Assembly (NCBI RefSeq): GCF_000328475.2
Contig: NC_026492.1
Coordinates: 186,001-250,000, forward strand
Origin: Mycosarcoma maydis
Taxonomy: Eukaryota > Basidiomycota > Ustilaginomycetes > Ustilaginales
Direction of reading: 5' to 3'
Length of the DNA: 64,000 nt
The notes below the pieces were generated by a model, which ran no database searches, was not told the origin of the DNA, and saw only the letters and a program-made list of their open reading frames with translations. The position numbers and the translations under genes are program-made. Shown here one piece after another: positions 52,440-62,947 of this stretch; the stretch's first letter is position 1, and every line of letters begins with the position of its first letter.

Positions 52440-52946
52440 ATGTCTTGGAGCATTGTCTCATCGGTTTTGCGCAACGCCGTAGCGGGGCCATCTCGGCTTG
52501 CTTCTGGCACTCTCTCGCGCCAGTCTGGTTCACAACGCACGTTTTCGTCGTCGTCAATATGGAGCGTCACTCTGCAACAGAATCTGCGAGGAGCACGAAA
52601 ACCGCACCGTCCTGCTGTGAACAAGGTGCCCGCTCTGGAGTCCAAACCATTCGTCAAGGGAGTTTGCAGCAAGATCTTTACCACCAAGCCCAAGAAGCCC
52701 AACTCGGCGATTCGAAAAGTGGCGCGTGTCAAGCTGTCCAACGGCCGTTCTGTCGCAGCGTACATTCCGGGTGAAGGCCACAATCTGCAGGAACACTCGG
52801 TAGTACTCGTCAGAGGCGGCAGAGTACAGGACTGTCCAGGTATCAGATATCACTTGGTCAGAGGTGCTCAGGACTTGGCCGGTGTCGCAGGAAGACACAC
52901 TTCAAGGTCAAAGTACGGCGCAAAGAAGCCCAAGGCCACTCCTTGA
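52440..52946 (+). CDS. Mitochondrial ribosomal protein uS12m
   Basis: Small-subunit protein of the mitochondrial ribosome's decoding centre (bacterial RpsL homologue). 168 residues, intronless. The first ~45 residues are Ser/Arg-rich without acidic residues, a mitochondrial presequence. The mature part shows the S12 hallmarks: [17 protein letters not shown], the loop [20 protein letters not shown], then [12 protein letters not shown], ending in a basic [10 protein letters not shown] tail. PNSA and GHNLQEH surround the positions linked to decoding accuracy in bacteria. The start gives the presequence directly. Confidence 0.96.
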   Translation: MSWSIVSSVLRNAVAGPSRLASGTLSRQSGSQRTFSSSSIWSVTLQQNLRGARKPHRPAVNKVPALESKPFVKGVCSKIFTTKPKKPNSAIRKVARVKLSNGRSVAAYIPGEGHNLQEHSVVLVRGGRVQDCPGIRYHLVRGAQDLAGVAGRHTSRSKYGAKKPKATP

Positions 52947-53288
52947 CCCATGATCCGCGAAACACGCACCAAATACAGTCAGCAACTCGTCGTACGCTTT
53001 GCTTGACCCAAGTCGCTACTCAGTTCCAAGCCTTGCTATTGTACTTTAGTCTAAGCACGCCTTCTCAAGCCATCTCAAGCCATCCATTCATGATTCCTTC
53101 AGCGTGGATCCAGGCCTGGTTCATTGGCACTTTGCTATGACACGCCAACGCACGCGACCAACGTTCAAACCTTCTATTCGTGATTGGCTGAGCTTGGCAC
53201 TGGCAATGTGCTCCACAGCGCGCACCGTTGGGTATAAGTTCTAAATTGAATAATCTCGCCCACCCTCATCCTAGCAGCGATCCGATCT
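52947..53288. other. Convergent 3' spacer uS12m / PH protein
   Basis: 342 bp between stops. No gene or array seen; one ATTCGTGATTGG copy occurs near 53174. Confidence 0.5.
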
Positions 53289-56200
53289 TTACTTGTGATC
53301 GACCTTGCCCGTGTTCTTGAGCTTCTTCTCGCGCTCTACATCGTCGCGTACGATCTTTTCAATCTCGTACGTGATGCAGCGCACCCACAGATCTCGTTCC
53401 ACCTTGGATCGCGCCCGCATCGCGATGTACTTGTGCACCTTATCATCCAGCCTCGGTACGCTACACGACGCATCTTGCCCATCCCCTATCTTTTTCGCTG
53501 CCGTCTCTGTACCACCTTGTCTACCCTTCGGGCCATCTTTGCCATGCAGACTGCTGACACTGGGATCCGCCGGCGTATTGACGCGCTCCGGACGGTACCG
53601 AATCACAAACGTGCAATCCTCGTCGTCATCGACAGAAAACAGTCCATCGGCGTACACTCGCGGAACACGATGACGCTTGCCGCTGTTTGAACCGCCTCCG
53701 CCAATCCCTGATACCGCTTGCGCCGGGTCCGATCGTCCGTTCTTGAGCATATCTACGCTCAGCTTGCCACTGTAGACGTAGGCGTCGCGTAAGTGGATCA
53801 CCGTGTCCTGTCGTCGGTGAAAGATGCCATTGTTCTGTCTCGCTCGCGTCGTCCTTACCGACTTGACCAATTTGAAGCAGAGCAGACGACCAGCGATCAA
53901 AACATAGTCGCGACCTTTGAATGCGCTGTAGCTGCCCTTCTTGTGGAACAGCCGTCCAGATCGGATGATACCGCGGCAGCCTTCGATTTGGCACCAGTTC
54001 CATATATTTCCAAGAATCGGAGAAAGCTTTTGCTCATCGATCTCCTCGATGCCCCTGGTATGCGTCTGACGCCCTTGCAACTGCTTGTGAAGCTCCGAAA
54101 TGTCCACGCCCGTCGCGTACATGAGTTCAGCCGCGTCCGCCCGCTCCCTTCGCCGCCAGTATTTGACCAGCTCGGCGATGCGCTCCACCCATTCTCTGGC
54201 CACGGATGCGCTAAAAGCCTCCAGTCGGATCGTCTTGCCATTTGTGAGCGTGATCTCGATCTGTCGCGCACGACGCACATCGTTTGCGTCCTCAGCAAGC
54301 TCAAGTCCCTCTTGACCACCCAGGTCGGTGATCGAGTGGTCTGCATCCTCATCGTCCGACTCTTCCCCATCACGCTGAGCCACTGCGAGGTCCTCCTTGA
54401 CCTTTTGCATCAATCGACTTTGGCTTGATCGGGTGGGTCGACGTACGTCGTCCTCACCTGGGCAGCGAACCGGACCGTTTCCGACCGTCTTGATGGTGTG
54501 GATTTGCTTGAGATCAATGAAACCGTCCGAGCCCCGGATCTGCTCAAACTGTCGGCGCCTCTCAAAGGACTGGTAGGCCTCGATTTGACCCCGGAACTCT
54601 TCATCCGTCTGTGCTGGGTAGCTGATGGCCTCTAACACATTCTGACGCAATGTCGCCACGTCTTCGTCGCGGCGCGCCGCCTTGTTGGCACCGACAAACT
54701 TGGCCAGAGCACGAGTCAAGGCGTTTCTCGTCGCCGGAGTCGAAGCCTTGGGTGCTCGACCCTGCGTCGTTCCGCTCGTGCGAGGTACACGCATCCCCAT
54801 TGCCTCTTGCATCTGGACAGCGAGGTGCCGATCGGGAGGAAACGCTCGCGTAGTGCGGCAGATGTAGATGTGGCCATCGTACGTCGTAAAGTAGAGACGG
54901 GTCAGGGCACCGGACACTGGCTTAACACGCCACAGGAACCCCTCGACAGCAGGTGGCTCTTGCATGTACTGACCGGGAGCAGCTAGCACAGACGTCGGAT
55001 AGTGGACAGCTGCTCTCAGCTCCAGGATCGAAGGTTGCTTGTAATCTCTGAGCAGCGCCCCGCACAGAACGGCCCAGTGCCGAGGCTCGTTTTCAACGGT
55101 CCTTTCGTTGATCACCCAGTCGAGCTCGGTGCCACGTCGCCATGCAAGTTCGAGTTTGAGGCCTCGTTTCTGCGCCAAGGCCATAAGATCGCGCCACTGC
55201 TCGATGCGGCTGAAGAGTTTCCATACCATGGCAATCACGTTGTTGCGGTTGATGAGCTTGAAGCCCTCGCCTCCATCCTGCGTCTGTCCAATCGAGTCAA
55301 GCGCAAGCAGTCCGCCTTTCTCGGAGCTGAGCTGACTAGCAGGTGTAACCGCCGCGTCTGGTCGCTCTACAGGCATCGACTCGGGCACAGGGATCCTGAC
55401 CTTGAGGCCAAACGAGGGAACGTGAACCTCGAGCGAATCGGGGATCAGACCGCCGAGCTCCCTCCACAGCTCCCACATCCAATCTGCCGCTGCCGATCGA
55501 GCGCGACAGTCAAAGAGGACAATGTCGGTGCCTTGTCGGCGCAACTGGATGCCTCGCTTGCCGTGATGCGTGGAGAGAGACTTCCACGGTTGGAAGGTCA
55601 AAGCAAAGATGCGATCAACGGGAGAGTAGAGCGAAACAAAGGTCGAACCTCGCGATAGAGGAATGGTTAGACGCAACTTGAGTCGGTCGCCGTGCCCGAT
55701 GAGCCTATTGGTCAAGGTGGGATCAGACCAAAGCTCAAGCTTGCCCATTCTAAACACAACGACGAATTCGCGCCATTCCTCCTCTCGGATGGTGTATTTT
55801 CGCGCCTGCAACTCGTCGAATTCGCTAGGCAGGTCTTCGTGCGGCGTCCATGCAATCTTGACGAGCATGCGGTCCTTCTTGAGCACAGTCTTACGAGTGA
55901 TGATGTTGGTCTCGCTCTCACACAGTTCACTTTCGGGAGTGGAGCTGTCTCCCGAACTTGGAGCCTGCAGCGTATGAGGCTGTGGTCGAGCAAGCACTTC
56001 GGCGGGCGGGCATGGCTTGGCATCACCAGCTGCAGCTCGACCCACGTTGGAAGATTGAATCCGGTCGTCTTCCGCCTTGTCAGCGAAGAGGGAAACAGTA
56101 AAACGACCTTTGATTGCAGGTCGCCGGGAGCCGGTGTCGAACTTGACCGTCTTTTTGCGCTCGGGACTGCTCGAATGATCGATCGCCTTGTGGAGACCAG

Positions 56201-59200
56201 ATGGCTTCACGGCCGAGATCGCTCGTTCGCTCGATGGGCTGGGATCGAGGGGGAGTGGATCTTGCTCTAGCAAAGGGCCATGAAGAGGTGATGCGAGCTC
56301 TTGCGTCGGTGTAAGGTCAAGCGGTGAGGCGACGGGCTGTACCACCACAGCATGGTCACTTGCAGCGTCTGATAGAATCTCTGGCGCCTCGCCGAGATCG
56401 CTTTTGCGGCGCAAGAGCTGATGGACAAGCTCGGGATTATTGGCTTCGACAGACGCCGGCGGAGCGGGATGCGCCAAAGCATTGCTTCTTGTCATGGTGG
56501 GTATCTTGGTCGACACGAGGCTGGAAGCGCGGGGCGCGTAACCGTTGGCCTGCGTGGACGGGTTGAGAGATACATAGGCAGATTTGGAGGTGGTCGAGGA
56601 TCTGTCCGACTCGACAAGGCTAGAAGACCTCGCCATAATCTTGAAGTCCGAGTCTGTTGGCAATCTGGGCGATCCATTACGGTCAGACGCATCCGTGCTT
56701 ACTTCTTGGCCAAGTGTGTGGATTTTCTGCTCCTCTTGTGGTGTGGACGGCGAATTGCGCGGTAAGTTTTTGCCGCTTTTGCGATCAGCTTTGCGCGCTT
56801 TACGCGCGCTGCCTAGCTCTCCGGTGAGAGACGACATTTTAAAAACAATCTCGCTCCATCCTTGACGCGCTTCAATGGTCAAAGGTGTAGCCTCGTCCGG
56901 ATGAACAGTCTGTATGGTAGCAGTCGACTCGTCGTTGACGAGCTTTCGGCGTTCAGTTGGGGTACCTCGGACTTTCTCCCGCGAGGTTAGTATTACATTG
57001 TCCCTTGAAGGCAATTCAACGTGGAGGTCGGGCATCTTCTTCGAGGAAGCGGAGGCAGGTGCGGCATGTGTTTGCGCTGCTGTAGCCTTGTCATCGGAGA
57101 TGTCTTGCGCCTTTTGCGCGAGAAGGGTGATGACGCCGTCCGGACTTTGTTTGAGATGGCGGACCTGGGCCGCTTGCTCATCTCTCTGCTTCTCGTGCGA
57201 GGAGAGAGAGCTGTCAGATGAAGCCTCGACGGGAGCATCATGCTGTGTAGAGGCTTGTTCCTGACCGCACGTACATGGGACCAGCTTTTGCAATTCGTCA
57301 CGGCGCGCAAGGAGAATGTCCCAGAAGCGCTGGCCAACCTGGAAGCTCTCACCGACCCACTTGGTGCCTCCACCACTGGTGCCGACAGCACCAGGTTGCA
57401 CGCCTTTGGCGTTGGTGAATGAGGATGAGTCGGCGAGGGAAGCATCGGTGGCATTGGCCGATATGCGCTGTGTCGCATTTCGTCGCAGGGAGGCGTAGCT
57501 CGACGAGCGAGCTGCGCGGCGACTGCGGACTGCAAATGGAGATGCTGGTTTCCGCGTTCGAACCGAGGATGGCGAGCTCGAGGCGAGCGCATTCCGAGCC
57601 GGATCTCTTCGTGAGGATCTCAATTTGAAGCGCTCGTTCTTAATTTGCATCGAATCGGCACGCTTTCCGTTCCGTCCAAAAGTTCCACCAGCGAGAAATT
57701 TTCGAGCAAGACCAGACGAGGTCCCGGCGGTGGCGCCGAAGCTACCCTCTGTGGCGACGGTGCCGATGGTGTTGAAGGTGCCAACTGTGGAAGCTCTGCT
57801 CATTCTGCTTTGGCGCGAAAAGTCGCGTGGATGGGCGGCGGTCCGGGGCGAATGGATGCCTGATGAATCCTGTTGGGTGTGAGTCACGGCTGGCTCACCG
57901 GTAAATGTGAGCGAACGCTTTTTTATCGGCATACCTCTGCCGACGAGGCTGCGCGATGCCCTTGTCGGACTCGCTGGCGGATCTGTATCGGTCGACATGT
58001 TGGATCCGTGGCGAAGGGCGTCCGTCTGAGCGTGGGGATCGCTTGTGACCGGAGAGACTGCCTGTTCCCAAGCAGGATGCAAGAGGTCATGATCCCTTGA
58101 CTCGGCCGCATCGGTCTGGTGTGCTTCGGCTGTGTCCGTTCCAGATCTGGTGGAAAAGGAGAGTCGGGGCTTCGAGGAGGATCTGAGATCGACATGGCTG
58201 GTTTCGGCGCTGCTGCGAATGATGGTGGTGTCGTTGCTAGCAGCGAAAGGACGGTGTTGGTGGTCGGCGTCAATGATGGGTCCGTTCGGCGCCGAGATAG
58301 TCTTGCTTTTTTGATTCGGACTGAGATGCACGCTTCGGATCGACTGGGCTTGTTGTGAAAGATCTGCATCGTTGATAGCTTCTTCGATCTGGTTTAGAGG
58401 CAAGTCCAGGATAGGCAAAGCAGTTGAAGCTGCACAAGGAGAAGAAGTAGCCGATGCAGAGGGTCGGACGCCTTCCGAACCTGACCCACGCCGCTGTCGC
58501 AGAGCTGCGACACGAAGGTTGTCCGCGCTGCGAACATTATGGAAGGCTTTTGCCGGCGATTTGGCATGGTTGAGTGGACCAAATGAGGCGACGCTCCGAA
58601 GGTTCGAAATGTAAGGCTTGGGCGAGTCGCTGGCCGTCAGGCTGACAGGAAACGATTGGTTGCTCTTCTTAGAACCGAGCTTGAACCTATTTTTGGAAGG
58701 ACTGACAGAGCGGGATTTGGAGGAAGAGACGTCAGTGGCTGCCAGTTGACTGAGACGTCGGTCAAAGATTGCGTGTGCACGTCGAGAAGCCTCAGAATCG
58801 CTAAGAGTGGAGCGAGTGAAAGAGTGTGCGCTGACGAAGGATGCGTTTGAGAGGACCGAGACAGAAGAAGGACCTCTGTTGATCAAATGGGGACGAGATG
58901 GTGAAAGATGCGCTTGCTTGCCCTTGGGAGAAGAAGGAAGCGGGGACTGCGTGCGTTCGAGGCTATGCTGCTTTGGGTGGGTGGGGCTGGGAATACGAAA
59001 AGGATCAGTCCAAGTTTGTGACTGACATGTTTCGGTGGTAGAAGGCAGTTCGGAGAGATGCGATGCGTGATCTGCGGCTTGAACGTGAGGTTTGACGTCG
59101 CTGGGGGAGGATTGTGCTTGATGAGAGTCGTCAGGTTGATGGCGGGACGAGCTAGCGTCATGGTAGGTACTGTCTTCAACGATGGCTTTTGCGACAGCTT

Positions 59201-59531
59201 TGGCGGCGGATGCTGGAACAGGAAGCGGGCCTATATATTGACGAATGGTGACGTGATTGGGAGGGATAATGAGCGAGGTGGAATGGCTGGGATGGTTGAG
59301 ATGATTCGAGTGCACGCTGGCAGAGGAACGAGAAAGCTGGAGAATGGGCTGACACTTGAGACAGCGGAGCTTCGAAGGCGGAAAAGGTAGAGAAGACGGT
59401 GCAGTGGCTGGCTGTGGCATGGGAGAGGAAGCAGGATGTGATGCTGTCGCTCTGTCGTTGTTCTGCGAAGCAGCCGGTGGAGGCTCAAATGCCTGCGCCA
59501 AGGAAGATCTGACAGGGCTTGACGTGACCAT
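53289..59531 (-). CDS. Large PH-domain protein (Spo71/Mug56-like)
   Basis: 2080 residues, intronless. Residues 1-1190 are mostly disordered Ser/Pro/Lys-rich with many possible phosphosites. The structured C-terminal 890 residues contain a PH-like region at about 1235-1400 (YTIREEEWREFVVVFRMGKLELW, ending with DWMWELWRELGG). A second PH-type segment lies near 1525-1690 (VEGFLWRVKPVSGALTRLYFTTYDGHIYICR), and a third follows from about 1855, GRLFHKKGSYSAFKGRDYVLIAGRLLCFKLV, ending KYIAMRARSKVERDLWVRCI. This arrangement matches the fungal Spo71/Mug56 proteins, which in yeasts act in prospore membrane formation; here a membrane or phosphoinositide-binding scaffold role is inferred, as smuts make no ascospores. 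The ATG at 59531 opens the Ser/Pro-rich leader. Confidence 0.75.
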   Translation of the reverse strand: MVTSSPVRSSLAQAFEPPPAASQNNDRATASHPASSPMPQPATAPSSLPFPPSKLRCLKCQPILQLSRSSASVHSNHLNHPSHSTSLIIPPNHVTIRQYIGPLPVPASAAKAVAKAIVEDSTYHDASSSRHQPDDSHQAQSSPSDVKPHVQAADHASHLSELPSTTETCQSQTWTDPFRIPSPTHPKQHSLERTQSPLPSSPKGKQAHLSPSRPHLINRGPSSVSVLSNASFVSAHSFTRSTLSDSEASRRAHAIFDRRLSQLAATDVSSSKSRSVSPSKNRFKLGSKKSNQSFPVSLTASDSPKPYISNLRSVASFGPLNHAKSPAKAFHNVRSADNLRVAALRQRRGSGSEGVRPSASATSSPCAASTALPILDLPLNQIEEAINDADLSQQAQSIRSVHLSPNQKSKTISAPNGPIIDADHQHRPFAASNDTTIIRSSAETSHVDLRSSSKPRLSFSTRSGTDTAEAHQTDAAESRDHDLLHPAWEQAVSPVTSDPHAQTDALRHGSNMSTDTDPPASPTRASRSLVGRGMPIKKRSLTFTGEPAVTHTQQDSSGIHSPRTAAHPRDFSRQSRMSRASTVGTFNTIGTVATEGSFGATAGTSSGLARKFLAGGTFGRNGKRADSMQIKNERFKLRSSRRDPARNALASSSPSSVRTRKPASPFAVRSRRAARSSSYASLRRNATQRISANATDASLADSSSFTNAKGVQPGAVGTSGGGTKWVGESFQVGQRFWDILLARRDELQKLVPCTCGQEQASTQHDAPVEASSDSSLSSHEKQRDEQAAQVRHLKQSPDGVITLLAQKAQDISDDKATAAQTHAAPASASSKKMPDLHVELPSRDNVILTSREKVRGTPTERRKLVNDESTATIQTVHPDEATPLTIEARQGWSEIVFKMSSLTGELGSARKARKADRKSGKNLPRNSPSTPQEEQKIHTLGQEVSTDASDRNGSPRLPTDSDFKIMARSSSLVESDRSSTTSKSAYVSLNPSTQANGYAPRASSLVSTKIPTMTRSNALAHPAPPASVEANNPELVHQLLRRKSDLGEAPEILSDAASDHAVVVQPVASPLDLTPTQELASPLHGPLLEQDPLPLDPSPSSERAISAVKPSGLHKAIDHSSSPERKKTVKFDTGSRRPAIKGRFTVSLFADKAEDDRIQSSNVGRAAAGDAKPCPPAEVLARPQPHTLQAPSSGDSSTPESELCESETNIITRKTVLKKDRMLVKIAWTPHEDLPSEFDELQARKYTIREEEWREFVVVFRMGKLELWSDPTLTNRLIGHGDRLKLRLTIPLSRGSTFVSLYSPVDRIFALTFQPWKSLSTHHGKRGIQLRRQGTDIVLFDCRARSAAADWMWELWRELGGLIPDSLEVHVPSFGLKVRIPVPESMPVERPDAAVTPASQLSSEKGGLLALDSIGQTQDGGEGFKLINRNNVIAMVWKLFSRIEQWRDLMALAQKRGLKLELAWRRGTELDWVINERTVENEPRHWAVLCGALLRDYKQPSILELRAAVHYPTSVLAAPGQYMQEPPAVEGFLWRVKPVSGALTRLYFTTYDGHIYICRTTRAFPPDRHLAVQMQEAMGMRVPRTSGTTQGRAPKASTPATRNALTRALAKFVGANKAARRDEDVATLRQNVLEAISYPAQTDEEFRGQIEAYQSFERRRQFEQIRGSDGFIDLKQIHTIKTVGNGPVRCPGEDDVRRPTRSSQSRLMQKVKEDLAVAQRDGEESDDEDADHSITDLGGQEGLELAEDANDVRRARQIEITLTNGKTIRLEAFSASVAREWVERIAELVKYWRRRERADAAELMYATGVDISELHKQLQGRQTHTRGIEEIDEQKLSPILGNIWNWCQIEGCRGIIRSGRLFHKKGSYSAFKGRDYVLIAGRLLCFKLVKSVRTTRARQNNGIFHRRQDTVIHLRDAYVYSGKLSVDMLKNGRSDPAQAVSGIGGGGSNSGKRHRVPRVYADGLFSVDDDEDCTFVIRYRPERVNTPADPSVSSLHGKDGPKGRQGGTETAAKKIGDGQDASCSVPRLDDKVHKYIAMRARSKVERDLWVRCITYEIEKIVRDDVEREKKLKNTGKVDHK

Positions 59532-60585
59532 GACGAGAGTGCGTCGTCACCAATGTGAATGGTGTAGCAAGCTCAACGTAGAATATGCAGCATGATGAGT
59601 TGGTTCCAGAGCAGGTGGCAGTGCGTGCAACAGCTCAAACGTGGGTGAATGCGGTGTGCAGCGGCAATGACACAAGCTAGTTGGGCAGATATGAGGAGAG
59701 ACCAAGGACTAGAAAGCGAGCGATTGGACGGTAGGAGATCGTCGCGATACGTTTGACCGAATGAGTACGGTGAGAGGAGGAGACGAAATTGGTGGCCTGA
59801 AAGAACAATCGTGAATCACAGAATCACAAATCGCGAATGTATATCCACCGTGCACCACTTACAACTAACTGCGTGTTGTGTTGGACTTTGTGCGTAGTCA
59901 CGAGTGGAGAGACACGTGAATTGGCTGTTTTGGCATTCACGATTCACAGATTCGTGATTCACGATTGGGTTGACCGTAGACAGATCGAGTTTTTATGGTT
60001 AAGTTAGCCGAAGCGTGCGTGGCCAAGTTTCGAGTGTGAGTTGCAGCCAGCTTACACTCAATTCGTGATTCGTGATTCATGTCAAGGGCAAACAAGAATC
60101 GTGGAACGTGAATCGTGAATCGTGAATAGGGGTTCAGCACAGCGCATTCACTCACCTCTCTCCTCAAGCATCATCACACGAAGCAGATCACACTTTTCGA
60201 TCTGGTAAACCCCACTTCACGCTGCACACTGTGATTCTTGCAACCTCAACCACGATCCCGCCTGTAAAAAAAGTTGACCGGTGCTCAGAAATCACCGATT
60301 TTGCCAATCACGAATCACGAATCTGTCTTGCATTCGGTTATTGTCAACTTATCTACTACAAACACCAAATCGTGAATCTCGAATAAAAATCGTGAATTAG
60401 GGTCCATCTGCAAAGGTGGAAAGCAATCAATCGTCCATCGTCAATTTTGAATCACAGACCTCGGCTCAGAAAGACAATCGTGAATTGTGAATCTGAGTCA
60501 GCGACCATACGCGATCCAAAATAACTAACACTCACTTTCGTGTTGGCGGATCAATCTTGAATCCTACCTGAAAGCGACCTCTGCG
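59532..60585. other. Spacer PH protein / IPMK
   Basis: 1.05 kb, no gene. Heptamer-family copies lie at 59811-59840, 59936-59966, 60061-60128, 60302-60322 and 60476-60495, mixing GATTCAC, GATTCGT and complements. It must contain the promoter of the PH-protein gene. Confidence 0.6.
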
Positions 60586-61675
60586 CTACTCTTGCATCGA
60601 CTTGCTCTCTAGCTTCTCGAGTGTCTTTCTTGCCAATTCAAGCACTGTGCTCAGCCCAAGCAAAATACCTTGATCCGGCCCTTGGCCAGGCACAATCGTC
60701 GCGTGGCCAAAGTCGATCAAGCGCACCTGAGGTCTGCCCTGTCCATGTGAGCCATCACGGCTCAGCGTGGCATCTAATCGAGCTGGATCGCCCTCGTAAA
60801 CGCTCAGCAACGATGCGCCTCGCATTCGCACTTCGACCTCTGCGAAAATAGCGTACAGTTCCTCGAGGTCGTTGATCAGGTGATCCCGCAGCAGCCTCAC
60901 GACCAGCCCTTCTGGTAAGCTGGCAAGACGATGACGAGATGTACCCTCAGATATGCTCGTACCCTCTAGCAATGCTTCGGCTTCTTCAGCATCTCCCTGT
61001 TCGGGGCATGCCAGAAGCATTCGCATCCCCAGAGCTAGATGTTCAGCATGGATCGTCTTTCCAAACGTCTTTGGTACGCTGCGATAGGTGTTCGTCTCGG
61101 AATCGTATACCTGCCAGTTCAGTTCGGATCAGCCATGGCAAGAATAGAGTCAGTCCATCACATATCCTGACTGTCCTTTGATCTAGTCTGGTACGCACCT
61201 GCCATCCCGTCAGTCGAATGCCGTGCGAGCCACTCGTAGTGCTAGCAGCTGCCTTTTCCATCCTTTGTCGTTTCTCTTCGCTTGCCTCTTCGTCCCAAAG
61301 CTGAGTCCCCAGCTTGATATCACATACATTGGGCTTTTCGTAGCCGTATGTGAGATTCTCCATCACAATACGAGCTGATTCGTCCTTTGACGGTGACGCT
61401 GCCGTTTGACTTCCCGTATACTCCTGCCAGCTTCCATGGCATTCTGGCATTGCCTTGAGCAGTCTCCCAAGCAGTTCGACCTGGCGACTCTCCAAGCCAG
61501 CCAGCCCTGCAGCTGCTTGCTTCACTTTTGCGTAGAACTCGAGCTCGCGTGGCAGGCAAGCTTTGACAACCAGACGCCCGCCCTCCAAGCTCTGAACACC
61601 ATCCGGATGACCCGCCACCTGATTACTGAGCGGGACCAGCTCGGGCTGCTTAAGAGTCGAATTTGTATCTCCCAT
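60586..61675 (-). CDS. Inositol polyphosphate multikinase (Arg82/Ipk2 type)
   Basis: Phosphorylates inositol trisphosphate to IP4/IP5, and in fungi also takes part in transcription control. Two exons: 61675-61199 and 61110-60586, joined in phase 0 over an 88-bp intron (GTGCGT donor, TGGCAG acceptor); the junction LTGWQ-VYDSETN continues the family sequence. 333 residues. The inositol-binding PxxxDxKxG motif is PNVCDIKLG (about residues 115-125), followed by TQLWDEEAS. The ASLL element (SSLL box) is near 257. The metal-binding DF(G)H is in VRLIDFGHA (about 296). The ATG at 61675 is chosen; an upstream in-frame ATG at 61741 adds 22 residues and is possible. Divergent from the TTC1-like gene. 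Confidence 0.92.
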
Positions 61676-62041
61676 ACTGCTTGATCTAGCTCGTGCTATA
61701 CTCTGGGTGGTAGAGCGATGGTGAGAATCGTGAATCGGCAAGTGGACGGGGTTCAGAGCGGCGTCTTGTGTTCAACGTTCGAAGCAGTCACGAGTTGTCA
61801 GTGCGCCGTGCACCAACGTTCTTGGCATTCGGCGCGTGTGCGTGTCGCGCGCAGCGATTCGATCCTCCACCTTTGTCGTATCACACTCGTGACCCGCTTC
61901 GGAAATCGGTCAGCTATTCGCACATGTGACACACACGAGCGTGGAGAGCAGCTAGTTCCCTTTCTGCCCACCATACCAAGCAGCAACCACCACAGTCGAC
62001 ATGCGCCGCCATTGATTACAAAGGAAAGAACAGAGCTTACA
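61676..62041. other. Divergent promoter IPMK / TTC1-like
   Basis: 366 bp between start codons with one GAATCGTGAATCGGC copy at 61725-61737; no gene. The frame of the downstream gene is open leftward to 61718, but the sequence has no conserved features. Confidence 0.55.
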
Positions 62042-62797
62042 ATGGCCATCATACAGGAGGCATACATCTCGGAAGAGATCCACGAGCTCAAGGCCCAAGC
62101 AAACCGCAAATTTACTGCCAAAGACTACGATGGGGCTCTTTCCATTTATCTTGACATTCTTTCGCAGCTGCCAGCGCGAGAACCGTCTTCAAGCACATCA
62201 CAAGAGGTCTCAGACGAAGTTCGAGATGAACAACATATCTCTGTGCCAGAGGACGACGCTGAGGGGGTAAACGAGGTAAACGTGTTGAACGTAGCATCAA
62301 CATCATCACCGCCACCATCACCACCATCTCAACCGGCTGATGTCGAAACAGAAGAACACCAACAAATTCGACTCTTCCGGTCCATCATTTATGCCAACAT
62401 TGCAGCCACTCATCTACGCCTCGAACAGTACCGTGACGCCGTCAAAGCTTCCAATCAGTCGCTCCTCGATCAGCCCAACTATGTCAAAGCCTTATATCGT
62501 CGTGCGCAGGCCAACGAACAAATTGGTGGTTGGTCCAGCCTCTCCTCCGCCCTCGAAGACAGCAAGCTCCTCCTAACTCTCCCCGACTTATCGCAAGCTA
62601 CGAAACCTGAAATCATGGACTCAATCAAGCGACTCGAACCAAAAGCACAACAAGCTGCTGAGAAGGAAAAGGACGAGATGATTCAAAAGCTCAAAGGTTT
62701 AGGTGACAGCATCCTGGGCAACTTTGGGTTGAGCACCAACAACTTCAAGTTTACTCAACAGCCAGGTGGTGGTTATTCAATGAATTTCGTTCGATAG
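62042..62797 (+). CDS. TTC1-like tetratricopeptide protein
   Basis: 251 residues, no intron. The N-terminal helix block LKAQANRKFTAKDYDGALSIYLDIL is the first TPR. A Pro/Ser/Glu-rich insert (residues ~45-105) separates it from two further TPR units, SIIYANIAATHLRLEQYRDAVKASNQ and YVKALYRRAQANEQIGG. The C-terminus carries the TTC1 signature KLKGLGDSILGNFGLSTNNFKF and ends GYSMNFVR. In animals TTC1 links HSP90/HSC70 and Ras/G proteins as a co-chaperone; that role is inferred here. The start at 62042 gives the family N-terminus. Its 3' end faces VMS1 150 bp away. Confidence 0.88.
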   Translation: MAIIQEAYISEEIHELKAQANRKFTAKDYDGALSIYLDILSQLPAREPSSSTSQEVSDEVRDEQHISVPEDDAEGVNEVNVLNVASTSSPPPSPPSQPADVETEEHQQIRLFRSIIYANIAATHLRLEQYRDAVKASNQSLLDQPNYVKALYRRAQANEQIGGWSSLSSALEDSKLLLTLPDLSQATKPEIMDSIKRLEPKAQQAAEKEKDEMIQKLKGLGDSILGNFGLSTNNFKFTQQPGGGYSMNFVR

Positions 62798-62947
62798 AGC
62801 TCCTCTCTCTGCCTTGTACTCATATCGGTCAGTGATACAGACTCATTCGTGTGACCCTGGATCGCATTCATGTTTAATTTGCAATCGTCTGTAGGGCTTC
62901 ACAAAAGTGAGTATGGTGATCTTCAGGTTTGTAAGCTGCCACGTTGA

